From contig CAWIJO010000018.1 of NCBI GenBank assembly GCA_963836355.1, forward strand, positions 124,001 to 188,000: a stretch of DNA of 64,000 nucleotides, given 5' to 3'. The notes below the pieces were generated by a model, which did no database searches, was not told the origin of the DNA, and was given only the letters and a program-made list of their open reading frames with translations. Positions 33,416 to 41,379 of the stretch are shown piece by piece. The stretch is from Palsa-506 sp963836355 (GTDB lineage Bacteria > Actinomycetota > Actinomycetes > Streptosporangiales > Streptosporangiaceae). The position numbers and the translations under genes are program-made. Every line of letters starts with the position of its first letter. The stretch's first letter is position 1.

Positions 33416-35632
33416 TTGAGCCAGCAAAACGCCTCCGCCGGGACCCGGCACGCCGGGACCCAGCACGCCGGGGCCTGGAACGCCGGGACCCAGCACGCCG
33501 GGGCCTGGAACGCCGGGACCCAGCACGCCGGAGCAGTAATCGAGCACGGCAGGCCGGCGCACCCCCGGCCGGGAGACCCCTGGCCAACGGCTGGCCGTGA
33601 CCGGTTGCCGCTGGCCCGCTGGACGGTGGCCCGGCGGCCGGTGATCCGCCAGCTCGCGCTGCTCGGGTGCTACCTGGCCGCCGGGATAGCGGCGACCTGG
33701 CCCCGGGCGGCATACCTGACCGGCCGGGTGCCGGCCGTCCGGGATCTGTCGAGTTACATCTGGGACCTGTGGTGGGTGGCACATCAGGTCGCGCACCTGG
33801 GCAATCCGTGGTTCACCCGGCAGCTGGCCGCGCCTGCCGGGATCCAGCTCGGGTTCGATACCACGATGCCGCTGGCCGGGGCGGCGATGGCGCCGGTCAC
33901 CTTGACGGCGGGCCCGGCGGCCTCGTTTTACTTGCTCACGATTTTCCTGCCGGGACTGGCCTGTTACCTGATGTACCGGGCCGCCCGGCTGTGGCTGCGG
34001 CAGGCCGGCGCGATCGCGGCCGGCCTGCTGTTCGGGCTGTCGTCGATGCTGGCCTGGCAGGACTGGTACCACCTCAACATCGCGGCGGGAACCCTCGCGC
34101 TGCCGATGACACTGGCAGCCGCGATCCGGCTGCGCCGCCGGCCCGGGCGCCGCCAGGGCATCATCCTGGGCGCGATCATCGGCGCATCGGTGCTGGTCAA
34201 CCAGGAATCCGCGGTCATGGCCCTGATCCTGGCCGCGACCGTGCTCGGCCCGTGGCTGGCTCGCCGCCCGGGCCCAGCCCGCCCGGCCGGCCCTGCCCGG
34301 CTGGCCCGGCTGGCCCGGCTGGCCCGGCTGGCCCGGCTGGCCCGGCTGGCCCGGCTGGCCCGTCTGGCCCGTCTGGCCCGGCTGGCCCGGCTGGCCCGGC
34401 TCGCCCTGCTGGCCCGGCTCGCCCCGCTGGCGCTTGGCGCGCTGGTCGCGCTGGTGATCGCCAGTCCGCAGCTGGCCGCCATGGCCCAGCAGGCCAGCGC
34501 GGGCGGCGCAAGCGTCAGCCCGCACTTACTCGCGGCCAACTACGGCCGGTACGGAGCGCAGCTGCCCGGGCTGTTCGGGCCCTCGCCGCGGCTGGCCGAC
34601 TTCGGGCTGCCCGGCCTGCCCCCGGCCGATCAGTACCGTCAGCCGGCCGAGGGCGTGCCGGTCTTCGGCCTGGCACTGACCGTTCTCGCGTTGGTCGGCC
34701 TGGCGGCGTCCTGGCGGCGGCGCAGCGCATGGTTGCTGGCCACCTGCTGGCTGGGCAGCGCAGCCCTGGCGCTGGGCCCGACGCTGCATCTCGGCGGCAG
34801 GCAGTACGTGCCGCTGGCCGGGACCTGGGATGGCGCGCGGGTGTCGCTGGCGCTGCCTTACACCTGGTTCATCCGGATTCCGGGCCTGTCGGCAATGCGC
34901 GAGGCGGACCGGCTGGCCCTGCTCGGGCTGGTCCCGGCCGCGCTGCTGGCCGGGGCCGCGGTGGACTGGCTGCGGGCTCGCCGGAGACATTCCATGATCG
35001 TGGCGGGTTGTGAGTGCTGCAGCACCGACAACCCGCCACGATCTTTGATGGCCGACCGGCCCGGCCGCAATCGGCCGTGCCCGGCCCGGGCCCGGGCCGG
35101 GCACGGCCGATTGCGGCCGGCTGTCGCCGGACTGCTCGCGCTCATCGTCCTCGCGCTGGCGGCAGGTGAGGCCGGCTGGTCCGGGCAGCCCTTCCACGCC
35201 GCGATGAGCACTGCGCAGCCGGCCCTTGACCGGCCGATCGCCGCTGACCACTCCGGCTCGGTCGTGCTTGACCTCCCGTTCGGGCTGCGCGGCGGGCTGC
35301 CGTTGTACGGCAAGCCAATCTCGGCCCGGGCGCTGCTGCTGGCGACTGCCGACGGGCACCCGCGGGCGATTTCCTATACATCCTGGGTGCCCGCGCCGAC
35401 GGCGGCCGCGATCACCGCGCACGCGTTCTACCGGCTGCTGATCGCGGCCCAGCGCGGGCGCGGCAGCTCACCAGCGCAGCAGGCGACCGCCCGGCAGGAC
35501 GCCCGCCGGATGGACATCGGCTGGGTACTCGCATGGGACCGGCCAGGGCCGGCCGTCCGCCGCCTTCTCGCCGCGGCCGGGTTCCGCCTCAGCTACCGGG
35601 CCGACGGCGTGGCCGTCTACCGGCCCCGATGA
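33416..35632 (+). CDS. Large polytopic membrane protein with embedded repeats and palindromes
   Basis: 738-residue integral membrane protein with many hydrophobic segments (QLALLGCYLAAGIAATW, ASFYLLTIFLPGLACYLMYR, GAIAAGLLFGLSSMLAWQDW) and a periplasmic C-terminal region after about residue 590 (HSGSVVLDLPFGLRGGLPLY). It resembles membrane glycosyltransferase-like proteins of the GT-C/DUF type, with YIWDLWWVAHQVAHLGNPWF in an early loop. Start TTG 33416 follows an SD array. The frame absorbs a 30-bp minisatellite near the N-terminus, an 11-copy LAR repeat at about residue 300, and two long palindromes around residues 525-570 that encode a non-hydrophobic insertion between membrane helices. 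No assigned function. Confidence 0.78.
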   Translation: MSQQNASAGTRHAGTQHAGAWNAGTQHAGAWNAGTQHAGAVIEHGRPAHPRPGDPWPTAGRDRLPLARWTVARRPVIRQLALLGCYLAAGIAATWPRAAYLTGRVPAVRDLSSYIWDLWWVAHQVAHLGNPWFTRQLAAPAGIQLGFDTTMPLAGAAMAPVTLTAGPAASFYLLTIFLPGLACYLMYRAARLWLRQAGAIAAGLLFGLSSMLAWQDWYHLNIAAGTLALPMTLAAAIRLRRRPGRRQGIILGAIIGASVLVNQESAVMALILAATVLGPWLARRPGPARPAGPARLARLARLARLARLARLARLARLARLARLARLARLALLARLAPLALGALVALVIASPQLAAMAQQASAGGASVSPHLLAANYGRYGAQLPGLFGPSPRLADFGLPGLPPADQYRQPAEGVPVFGLALTVLALVGLAASWRRRSAWLLATCWLGSAALALGPTLHLGGRQYVPLAGTWDGARVSLALPYTWFIRIPGLSAMREADRLALLGLVPAALLAGAAVDWLRARRRHSMIVAGCECCSTDNPPRSLMADRPGRNRPCPARARAGHGRLRPAVAGLLALIVLALAAGEAGWSGQPFHAAMSTAQPALDRPIAADHSGSVVLDLPFGLRGGLPLYGKPISARALLLATADGHPRAISYTSWVPAPTAAAITAHAFYRLLIAAQRGRGSSPAQQATARQDARRMDIGWVLAWDRPGPAVRRLLAAAGFRLSYRADGVAVYRPR
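33436..33533. repeat. 30-bp minisatellite in the 5' end of a gene
   Basis: About three copies of a 30-bp unit, CGCCGGGACCCAGCACGCCG followed by GGGCCTGGAA, coding for repeated AGTQHAGAWN in the cytoplasmic N-terminus of the membrane protein. Confidence 0.9.
34301..34399. repeat. 9-bp tandem repeat (Leu-Ala-Arg)
   Basis: Eleven tandem copies of CTGGCCCGG, two of them with CTGGCCCGT, in frame in the membrane protein gene. It encodes (LAR)11, an amphipathic arginine-rich stretch between two hydrophobic segments. Confidence 0.93.
34996..35043. repeat. Inverted repeat element inside a coding sequence
   Basis: Sixteen-base perfect arms (GATCGTGGCGGGTTGT and its complement) around a two-base mismatch and the inner palindrome GTGCTGCAGCAC. 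Its outer sequence CATGATCGTGG.GGGTT matches the palindrome at 42784-42843, so they look like two members of one family. It is in frame within the membrane protein gene. Confidence 0.85.
35061..35120. repeat. Perfect 60-bp palindrome inside a coding sequence
   Basis: Bases 35061-35090 are exactly complementary in reverse to 35091-35120, with no spacer and CCCGGG-rich centre. Left arm begins CCGGCCGCAATCGGCCGTGC. It begins 17 bases after the previous inverted repeat and stays in frame with the membrane protein. Confidence 0.92.
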
Positions 35633-35670
35633 CGCCAGCCTGATGGCCCAGCGCGCCAGCGGGCAGCTGG

Positions 35671-36447
35671 TCAGGCTTTCTCCGCCTGGTCGCCACTGGC
35701 CGGCACCCGCGCTACCGCCAGCACCGACTGGCCGAACGGCGGACGCACGATGATGCGCTCGATGAAGCGTACGACGGGCACCACCAGGCGGTCGTAGCAC
35801 GTCATCGTCCCGCCCTCGGCCGGTGTCCGCCGCAGCAGGCTGGTGAACACGTAATAGCAGATGAGTCCGAGCGAGTTGGCATACCGGACGGACACTATTT
35901 CCAGGCCCGCGCTGGCCAGGGCGGCTCGCATCGTCCGTTTCGTGTACCGCCTGACGTGCCCGGTCGCTATATCCACCGGGCTCATCGCGAACGGGAAGGC
36001 CGGGCACACGAGCACGATATGACCGCCCGGCCGGACCAGCCAGCCCATGCTGCGCAGCGCCCCGACATGATCCTCGATATGCTCAAGTACGTTGTACGCG
36101 ATCAGGCAGGAATGCGCGGCCTGCTCGGCGGCCGGCAGCGTGATCTGCCGCACCGACACGCCCGGGCAGGCGGCCATTTCCTTCTTGAGCTCCAGCACCG
36201 TGGCCGGATCCGCGTCGGTGGCAGTGAAGCTGCTGACCAGCGGGATCCACTCCCTGGCGTAATCCCCCAGGCCGCTGCCTATCTCGATCGGGCTGTCGCC
36301 GAGGTACGGATCGGCAAACTGCGCGAACCACTTCCGGTGATTACGGCATTCCGCCAGCGCGACAAGGACCTCGCACTGGATCTGGCGGTTGCCGCGAACC
36401 TGTTGATCGTCGCTGGTTACGCCCCCGCCGGAACGCGCAGTTTGCAT
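35671..36447 (-). CDS. Class I SAM-dependent methyltransferase
   Basis: 258-residue methyltransferase-fold protein. The SAM-binding motif I is PIEIGSGLGDYAREW, followed by TATDADPATVLELKK, and the post-motif IAYNVLEHIEDHVGALRSMG then LVRPGGHIVLVCPAFPFAM is typical of Methyltransf_11/23 enzymes. A C-terminal part with FIERIIVRPPFGQSVLAVA may associate with membranes. Proteins of this form often methylate sugars or lipids in envelope glycan clusters, which fits the two neighbouring polytopic membrane proteins, but the substrate is unknown. ATG 36447 has AAAGG upstream; the longer frame to 36588 looks non-coding. Confidence 0.85.
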   Translation of the reverse strand: MQTARSGGGVTSDDQQVRGNRQIQCEVLVALAECRNHRKWFAQFADPYLGDSPIEIGSGLGDYAREWIPLVSSFTATDADPATVLELKKEMAACPGVSVRQITLPAAEQAAHSCLIAYNVLEHIEDHVGALRSMGWLVRPGGHIVLVCPAFPFAMSPVDIATGHVRRYTKRTMRAALASAGLEIVSVRYANSLGLICYYVFTSLLRRTPAEGGTMTCYDRLVVPVVRFIERIIVRPPFGQSVLAVARVPASGDQAEKA

Positions 36448-36722
36448 TTCATTTACCTTTCGATTCAAAGATATTAGGAATGAGACATCTGCTACCCAAA
36501 CTGACTCACGCGATGCTACCGGCGCAGACATGGCGGTGCTGCTATTGCGGCGGAACGGCACTGCTCGCAGGGAAGTCCGGGTCACCATGGCGGATGATCA
36601 TGATGCATGATTCAGACTGATCTTGGAGACAAATTTATGCCGTGACACCGGGTGCCAGGCTACGGCACCGGTGATATGGGACGATTTGCGGAAGATGATC
36701 GAAATGAAGCGTGAGGAGAGCC
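36448..36722. other. Divergent intergenic region
   Basis: 275 bases between divergent genes, AT-richer than its surroundings around 36450-36500 and 36595-36710. It probably holds promoters for both directions. No operator or RNA gene recognised. Confidence 0.5.
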
Positions 36723-37232
36723 ATGTACCAGCCGTATCCGTCCGGCGCGCAGATGCCGGATCAGCCTCAGCGGCCGACCGCGCCAGCGCCAGTCCAGATG
36801 GCGGTCAAGCTCATGTACGCGGGCGCCGCCCTCAGCGCGATCAGCCTGATCTTGTTTCTGGCGACGATCAGCAGCCTGAAATCGGCAATCATCAAGAAGT
36901 ACCCGCACTACACCGCGAGTCACGTCCACTCGCTGCAGAATCAGGAGATCGTCGGCGCCATCATCGCCGGGCTGATCGCCATCGGGCTGTGGATCTGGAT
37001 GGCCCGGGCGAACGGAGCGGGGAAGAGCTGGGCGCGGATCCTCGCATCGGTGTTCTTCGGCCTCAGCACCGTGCAGTTGCTGGTCAGCCTTGCCCAGCCG
37101 TACGCCGTTCTTGGCCTGTTGTTCAGCCTGGTCGTCTGGCTAGCCGGGCTCGGCGCGATCGTCCTGCTGTGGCGCAAGGAGTCGGGCAGCTACTTCGCCG
37201 CGGTCTCGGCTAATCGCCAGAAGACGCTCTGA
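36723..37232 (+). CDS. Four-TM hypothetical membrane protein
   Basis: 169-residue membrane protein with a Pro/Gln-rich cytoplasmic N-terminus (MYQPYPSGAQMPDQPQRPTA) and four predicted helices: LMYAGAALSAISLILFLATI, IVGAIIAGLIAIGLWIWMA, ILASVFFGLSTVQLLVSLA and VLGLLFSLVVWLAGLGAIVL. ATG 36723 is preceded by GAGGAG. Small four-helix proteins with this layout are widespread in actinomycetes, often next to secretion or envelope genes; no function is known. Confidence 0.82.
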   Translation: MYQPYPSGAQMPDQPQRPTAPAPVQMAVKLMYAGAALSAISLILFLATISSLKSAIIKKYPHYTASHVHSLQNQEIVGAIIAGLIAIGLWIWMARANGAGKSWARILASVFFGLSTVQLLVSLAQPYAVLGLLFSLVVWLAGLGAIVLLWRKESGSYFAAVSANRQKTL

Positions 37233-37249
37233 CGGCTCGGCGGAACCCG

Positions 37250-37280
37250 GCCTGCCGCTGGCTGCGTTCAGCGGCCAGGC
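37250..37280. terminator. Hairpin downstream of membrane protein gene
   Basis: GCCTGCCGCTG (37250-37260) pairs with CAGCGGCCAGGC (37269-37280) with a one-base bulge and eight-base loop. It lies 18 bases after the stop at 37232 and before the convergent ROK relic. Confidence 0.55.
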
Positions 37281-37283
37281 GGG

Positions 37284-37500
37284 TCAGCGGGTACCCGGCT
37301 GAGCCGCCCCGGAGCCGTCGGGCGCGGCCGCTGACGGCAGCTGCGCCATCAGCTGCCTCCAGGCCAGTTCGGCGCCAGCCGCCAGGCAGCCGTCCACGAC
37401 GGCATCCGTGCCGAGCGCGCTCACCCGGACCTCGGGCAGCACCGGGGCCAGCAGGCGGAGTTCCGCTGCCACCGCGTCGGCGAAGCCCGGGGCCTGGCCG
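37284..37500 (-). pseudogene. ROK-family regulator/kinase, C-terminal relic
   Basis: Only the last 60-70 residues remain, reading PGFADAVAAELRLLAPVLPE then VRVSALGTDAVVDGCLAAGA, the usual end of ROK-family repressors. Upstream the sequence passes abruptly into a plus-strand permease at about 37500, so the N-terminal helix-turn-helix and most of the sugar-kinase fold are missing. In comparable operons a ROK repressor is divergent from the ABC genes, which is the orientation seen here; a deletion appears to have joined the two genes. Confidence 0.6.
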
Positions 37501-37695
37501 AGCGGCGCGATCCTGGTCGAGTACGTCTTCAACTACCCGGGCGTCGGGTACATGCTGCTGCAGGCGGTGAACAACGAGGACTACCCGCTGATGCAGGCCC
37601 TGTTCCTGCTGATCACGGTCACCGTGCTGGTAGCCATCCTGCTCGCCGACATCGCCACCGCGGTGTTCGACCCGCGTACCAGGACGGAGGGCTAG
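37501..37695 (+). pseudogene. DppB-type ABC permease, C-terminal relic
   Basis: About 64 residues of an oligopeptide-type permease remain: GAILVEYVFNYPGVGYMLLQ, then DYPLMQALFLLITVTVLVAI and DPRTRTEG at the end. The GAxxVExxFxYPGxG motif normally lies about 60-80 residues before the C-terminus, so roughly 250 residues and the preceding binding-protein gene have been lost. The junction with the ROK relic is at about 37500. The stop at 37693-37695 is two bases before the DppC start. Confidence 0.75.
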
Positions 37696-37697
37696 CG

Positions 37698-38717
37698 ATG
37701 GCCATGCTGCCCCCTCCCACGTCAGCCGTCCAGACGCCGCCTGGTCTGCTGGAGCAGGCGCCGGCCCCCGGCCAGCGCGCCAGGCGGGGCAGCCAGGGAC
37801 TCGCCCGGCTGGTACGGGCGGTGCGGTCGAACCGCAAGGCCACCGCGGGCACGGTGCTGCTGGTCTTGTTCTTCCTGGTCGCGCTTTTCCCGGCGGTGAT
37901 CGCGCACGACAGTCCGACTGCGACCATCTACCCCAGGAGCCTCGGGCCGTCGGCGCGGCACCTGCTCGGCACGACCGCGCTCGGCCAGCACATCTTCGCC
38001 CAGACGGTGTACGGCACCCAGCAGGTGCTGATCATCGCGATCGGCGTCGGGCTGCTGTCCACCGGCATAGCGGTGCTGATCGGCGTCGCTGCCGCCTATC
38101 TCGGCGGGTGGCAGGATGGCGTGCTGAGCCTGCTGACCGACGTCCTGCTGGTCATCCCGCTGTTCCCGCTGCTAATCGTCATCGCCACGTACGTGCAGGG
38201 CGCGGGGACCCTCGTCCTGGTGGCGGTGCTGACCCTCACCGGCTGGTCCTACACCGCGCGCCAGCTCCGGTCGCAGGCACTGTCGCTGCGTAACCGGGAC
38301 TTCCTGGAGGCGGCGCGGGTACGGGGCGAGCGCCGGATGTACATCGTGATGGTCGAGATCATCCCCACGATGACCTCGCTGATCGTCGCCAGCTTCCTGA
38401 CCAACGCGCTGTACGCGGTGCTGTTCGGCTCGAGCCTGCAATTCATCGGCCTGGGCGACCCGAACTCGGTGAGCTGGGGCACGATGCTGTACTGGGCCGA
38501 GAACAACGAGGCGCTGCAGACCGGCCAGTACCTGTGGGCCATCGTTCCCGGCGCCTGCATCGCCGCGCTCGGCGCGGCCTTCGCCCTGCTCAACTACGCC
38601 TTCGACGAGATCGGTAACCCGTCCCTGCGGCCGTTGCGGGCGACCCGGAAGCGACGTACGCGACGAGCGAGCAATGCACTGCCCCCGGGAGGGATAGGTG
38701 TCAGCAGTGCCCGGTGA
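37698..38717 (+). CDS. dppC: ABC transporter permease, DppC type
   Basis: 339-residue membrane permease of peptide/nickel-type importers (some of which carry oligosaccharides). N-terminal OppC-like segment with TVLLVLFFLVALFPAVIA and RHLLGTTALGQHIFAQTVYG; the cytoplasmic EAA loop is FLEAARVRGERRMYIVMVEI. ATG 37698 has GGAGGG upstream. It overlaps dppD by 20 bases. With its DppB partner reduced to a relic, this permease is unlikely to form a working importer unless another DppB is supplied. Confidence 0.9.
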   Translation: MAMLPPPTSAVQTPPGLLEQAPAPGQRARRGSQGLARLVRAVRSNRKATAGTVLLVLFFLVALFPAVIAHDSPTATIYPRSLGPSARHLLGTTALGQHIFAQTVYGTQQVLIIAIGVGLLSTGIAVLIGVAAAYLGGWQDGVLSLLTDVLLVIPLFPLLIVIATYVQGAGTLVLVAVLTLTGWSYTARQLRSQALSLRNRDFLEAARVRGERRMYIVMVEIIPTMTSLIVASFLTNALYAVLFGSSLQFIGLGDPNSVSWGTMLYWAENNEALQTGQYLWAIVPGACIAALGAAFALLNYAFDEIGNPSLRPLRATRKRRTRRASNALPPGGIGVSSAR

Positions 38718-39747
38718 GCGCTCTGACGGTCTCGGGGTGCAGGCTCTGCGGCCGGGTGCCGGCCACGACCCCAGCGGCAGCGTGCTCCGGGTCAGCGGCC
38801 TGTCGGTGGAGTACGTCCTGGACCGCGGCACGATCATGGCGGTCGAGCACGTCAGCTTCGACCTGGATCCGGGCGAGTTCATCGGGATCGTCGGCGAGTC
38901 TGGCTGCGGCAAGTCGACGCTGCTGTTCGCGATCGCCCAGCTGCTCTCGCCTCCCGCGGAAGTCACCGGCGGCAGCGTGATCTTCAAGGGCCGCAGCATG
39001 GTCGGGCTCACCGACAAGCAGCTTGCCGCAGTGCGCTGGAAGGACCTGTCGGTCGTCATGCAGAGCGCGATGAACGCGCTCAACCCGGTCAAGTCGATCG
39101 GCGCGCAGTTCAAGGACGCGATGCGGGCCGACGGCGTGACCTCGAAACAGGAAATCGCCGGCCGGTCGGCCGAGGTGCTCAAGATGGTCGGTATTGACCC
39201 GGCGCACCTGACCAGCTACCCGCACCAGCTGTCCGGCGGCATGCGGCAGCGCTCGATGATCGCCATGGCCATGCTGTTCACCCCGGACCTGGTGATCATG
39301 GACGAGCCGACGTCCGCGCTCGACGTAGTGGCGCAGCGCTCGCTGATGGTCCAGATCAAGGAACTGCAGCGGGAATTCGGCTTCGCGGTCATCTTCGTCA
39401 CCCACGACATGTCGCTGGTCAGTCACTTCTCTGACCGTCTCATGGTGATGTACGCGGGCCAGGTTGCCGAGCTCGGCCCGACCCGCCGGGTCTTCGACTC
39501 GCCGCTGCACCCGTACAGCGTCGGCCTGCTGGACGCGTTTCCGTCGATCCGGGGACCGAGGATCCCGCTCACCGGGATTCCCGGCAGCCCGCCGGACCTG
39601 GCCAGACCCGCGGAAGGCTGCCGGTTCGCGGCGCGCTGCCCGAAGGTGATGACCGCCTGCGACACCACTCCCCCGGAGCTCTACGAGGTGACAGGCACAC
39701 AGGTCCGGTGCCTGCTATATGCGGACGGGGAGCCGCCCGGTGACTGA
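38698..39747 (+). CDS. dppD: ABC transporter ATP-binding protein, DppD type
   Basis: 349-residue ATPase of peptide/oligosaccharide importers. Walker A GIVGESGCGKSTLLFAIAQL, Q-loop SVVMQSAMNALNPV, signature HQLSGGMRQRSMIAMAML, Walker B PDLVIMDEPTSALD, H-loop VIFVTHDMSLVSH, and the C-terminal oligopeptide-family domain with cysteines GCRFAARCPKVMTACDT, which in relatives can bind an Fe-S cluster. GTG 38698 has GGGAGG upstream. Intact, but sits between damaged dppB and dppF. Confidence 0.92.
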   Translation: MSAVPGERSDGLGVQALRPGAGHDPSGSVLRVSGLSVEYVLDRGTIMAVEHVSFDLDPGEFIGIVGESGCGKSTLLFAIAQLLSPPAEVTGGSVIFKGRSMVGLTDKQLAAVRWKDLSVVMQSAMNALNPVKSIGAQFKDAMRADGVTSKQEIAGRSAEVLKMVGIDPAHLTSYPHQLSGGMRQRSMIAMAMLFTPDLVIMDEPTSALDVVAQRSLMVQIKELQREFGFAVIFVTHDMSLVSHFSDRLMVMYAGQVAELGPTRRVFDSPLHPYSVGLLDAFPSIRGPRIPLTGIPGSPPDLARPAEGCRFAARCPKVMTACDTTPPELYEVTGTQVRCLLYADGEPPGD

Positions 39748-40117
39748 CCAGGGCGGGCAGCCGGCCGACGCCACCGTGCTGCCTGTTGGCACCCGGCCGC
39801 TGCTCAGGACCGAGGGCCAGCTCGCCGAGTCCGGGCCGGTAGAGGACATCCTGGCCGATCCCCGGCACCCGTACACCCAGCTGCTGCTCTCGGCCGTGCC
39901 CGACCCGCGGGCGCCGCTGGGGGTTTCCGCCGAGACCGACAAGGGAGAGCCGCCCCGCGTGATCGATCCAACCCCCGGCTGCCGGTTCCGCTGGCGCTGC
40001 CCGCTCGCCATTGACGAATGCCATCATGTGACGCCGCAGCTCGGCGAGCTGCTGCCCGGGCACGATGTGGCCTGCCACGTCGCCCAGACCGGCGCGGAAG
40101 TGCGGGCTTTCGGATGA
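39740..40117 (+). pseudogene. DppF-type ATPase with internal in-frame deletion
   Basis: GTG 39740 overlaps the dppD stop (GTGACTGA), as expected for dppF. About 25 N-terminal residues lead directly into SGPVEDILADPRHPYTQLLL and the C-terminal cysteine domain GCRFRWRCPLAIDECHHV. Walker A, signature and Walker B, about 200 residues, are absent while the frame is kept. The 125-residue product cannot bind ATP as an ABC ATPase. Its stop overlaps the GH4 start (ATGA), preserving downstream translational coupling. Confidence 0.85.
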
Positions 40118-41379
40118 AGCTGGCGGTCATCGGCGGCGGGTCCACGTACACGCCCGAGCTCGTCGACGGGATAGCCCGGCTGGCCGGGCAGGTCAAGGTC
40201 ACCGAGCTCGTGCTGGTCGACCCGGACGCGAGCCGGCTGGCCGTGGTCGGCCCGTTCTCGGCCCGGATCATGCGCGGCTACGGGCACCCGGCGGACCTGC
40301 GCTGGACGGCCAGCCTGGACGACGGGCTGGACGGCGCTGGCGCGGTGCTGCTGCAGCTGCGGATCGGCGGCCAGGCGGCCCGCCATCGCGACGAGACCTG
40401 GCCGATGGACTGCGGCTGCGTCGGCCAGGAGACGACCGGGGCCGGCGGCTTCGCCAAGGCACTGCGGACGATCCCGGTAGTTCTTGATATTGCCAAACGG
40501 GCCGAGCGGCGCGCTGCCGAAAATGCCTGGATCATCGACTTCACCAACCCGGTCGGGATCGTCACCAGGGCGCTGCTGGACGGCGGGCACCGGGCCATCG
40601 GCCTGTGCAATGTCGCGATCGGCTTCCAGCGCGAGTTCGCCGCGCTGCTCGGGGTGCCGCCGGCCCGGGTGCAACTCGACCATGTCGGGCTGAATCACCT
40701 GACCTGGGAACGGGCCGCTGTGGTGGACGGCACCGACCGGCTGCCGGCCCTGATCGCGGCACACGGCGAGCAGATCGCCGGACACACTGGCCTGCCAGCC
40801 TCCGTTACAGCTGAAATTGGCGCAGTGCCGTCCTATTACCTGCGCTACTTCTACGCCCATGATGAGGTGCTAGCCGCGGAGCGCGGGCAGCCCACTCGCG
40901 CGCAGCAGGTCGCCGAGATCGAGCGGCGGCTACTGGACCTGTACGCCGACCCCGCGCTGGACCGCAAGCCGGATTTGCTCGGCGAGCGCGGCGGGGCGTT
41001 CTACTCGGAGGCGGCCGTGGCGCTGCTCGCGTCGCTGGTCGGCGACACCCGGGACACCCAGGTCGTGAACGTGCGCAACGCGGGCACGATGGCGTTCCTG
41101 CCGGACGACGCGGTAATCGAGGTCCCGGCGGTGATCGGCTCCGGCGGCGCCGAGCCGGCCGGCGTCGCCCCGTTGCCGCCGCTGATGCGCGGGCTGGTCG
41201 GGCACGTGTCGGCGTACGAGGAACTGGCGGTGGACGCGGCGCTGCGCGGCGGCCGCGACCGGGTGGTCGCCGCGCTGCTGGCGCATCCGCTGGTCGGCCA
41301 GTTCGAGCTGGCCGGGCGGCTGGCCGGGCGGCTGATCGCGGAGAACAAGGACTACCTGCCGTGGGCCGCGGGCCGATGA
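40114..41379 (+). CDS. Glycoside hydrolase family 4 (6-phospho-beta-glucosidase-like)
   Basis: NAD+- and Mn2+-dependent glycosidase, 421 residues. The N-terminal Rossmann motif is KLAVIGGGSTYTPELVDGIA; family signatures are DETWPMDCGCVGQETTGAGG, IIDFTNPVGIVT, GLCNVAIGFQREF with the metal-binding cysteine, and HVGLNHLTWERA. GH4 enzymes cleave phosphorylated or free alpha/beta-glucosides by an oxidation-elimination route. ATG 40114 overlaps the DppF relic stop, and its own end overlaps the kinase (ATGA). With the kinase it probably handles imported beta-glucoside or amino-sugar oligosaccharides. Confidence 0.93.
   Translation: MKLAVIGGGSTYTPELVDGIARLAGQVKVTELVLVDPDASRLAVVGPFSARIMRGYGHPADLRWTASLDDGLDGAGAVLLQLRIGGQAARHRDETWPMDCGCVGQETTGAGGFAKALRTIPVVLDIAKRAERRAAENAWIIDFTNPVGIVTRALLDGGHRAIGLCNVAIGFQREFAALLGVPPARVQLDHVGLNHLTWERAAVVDGTDRLPALIAAHGEQIAGHTGLPASVTAEIGAVPSYYLRYFYAHDEVLAAERGQPTRAQQVAEIERRLLDLYADPALDRKPDLLGERGGAFYSEAAVALLASLVGDTRDTQVVNVRNAGTMAFLPDDAVIEVPAVIGSGGAEPAGVAPLPPLMRGLVGHVSAYEELAVDAALRGGRDRVVAALLAHPLVGQFELAGRLAGRLIAENKDYLPWAAGR

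Noticed and set aside
29474..36447. A defined cell-envelope glycan biosynthesis cluster
   Set aside because: Two polytopic proteins and a methyltransferase are suggestive, but they are on different strands and no recognisable glycosyltransferase motif or sugar-nucleotide gene is present.
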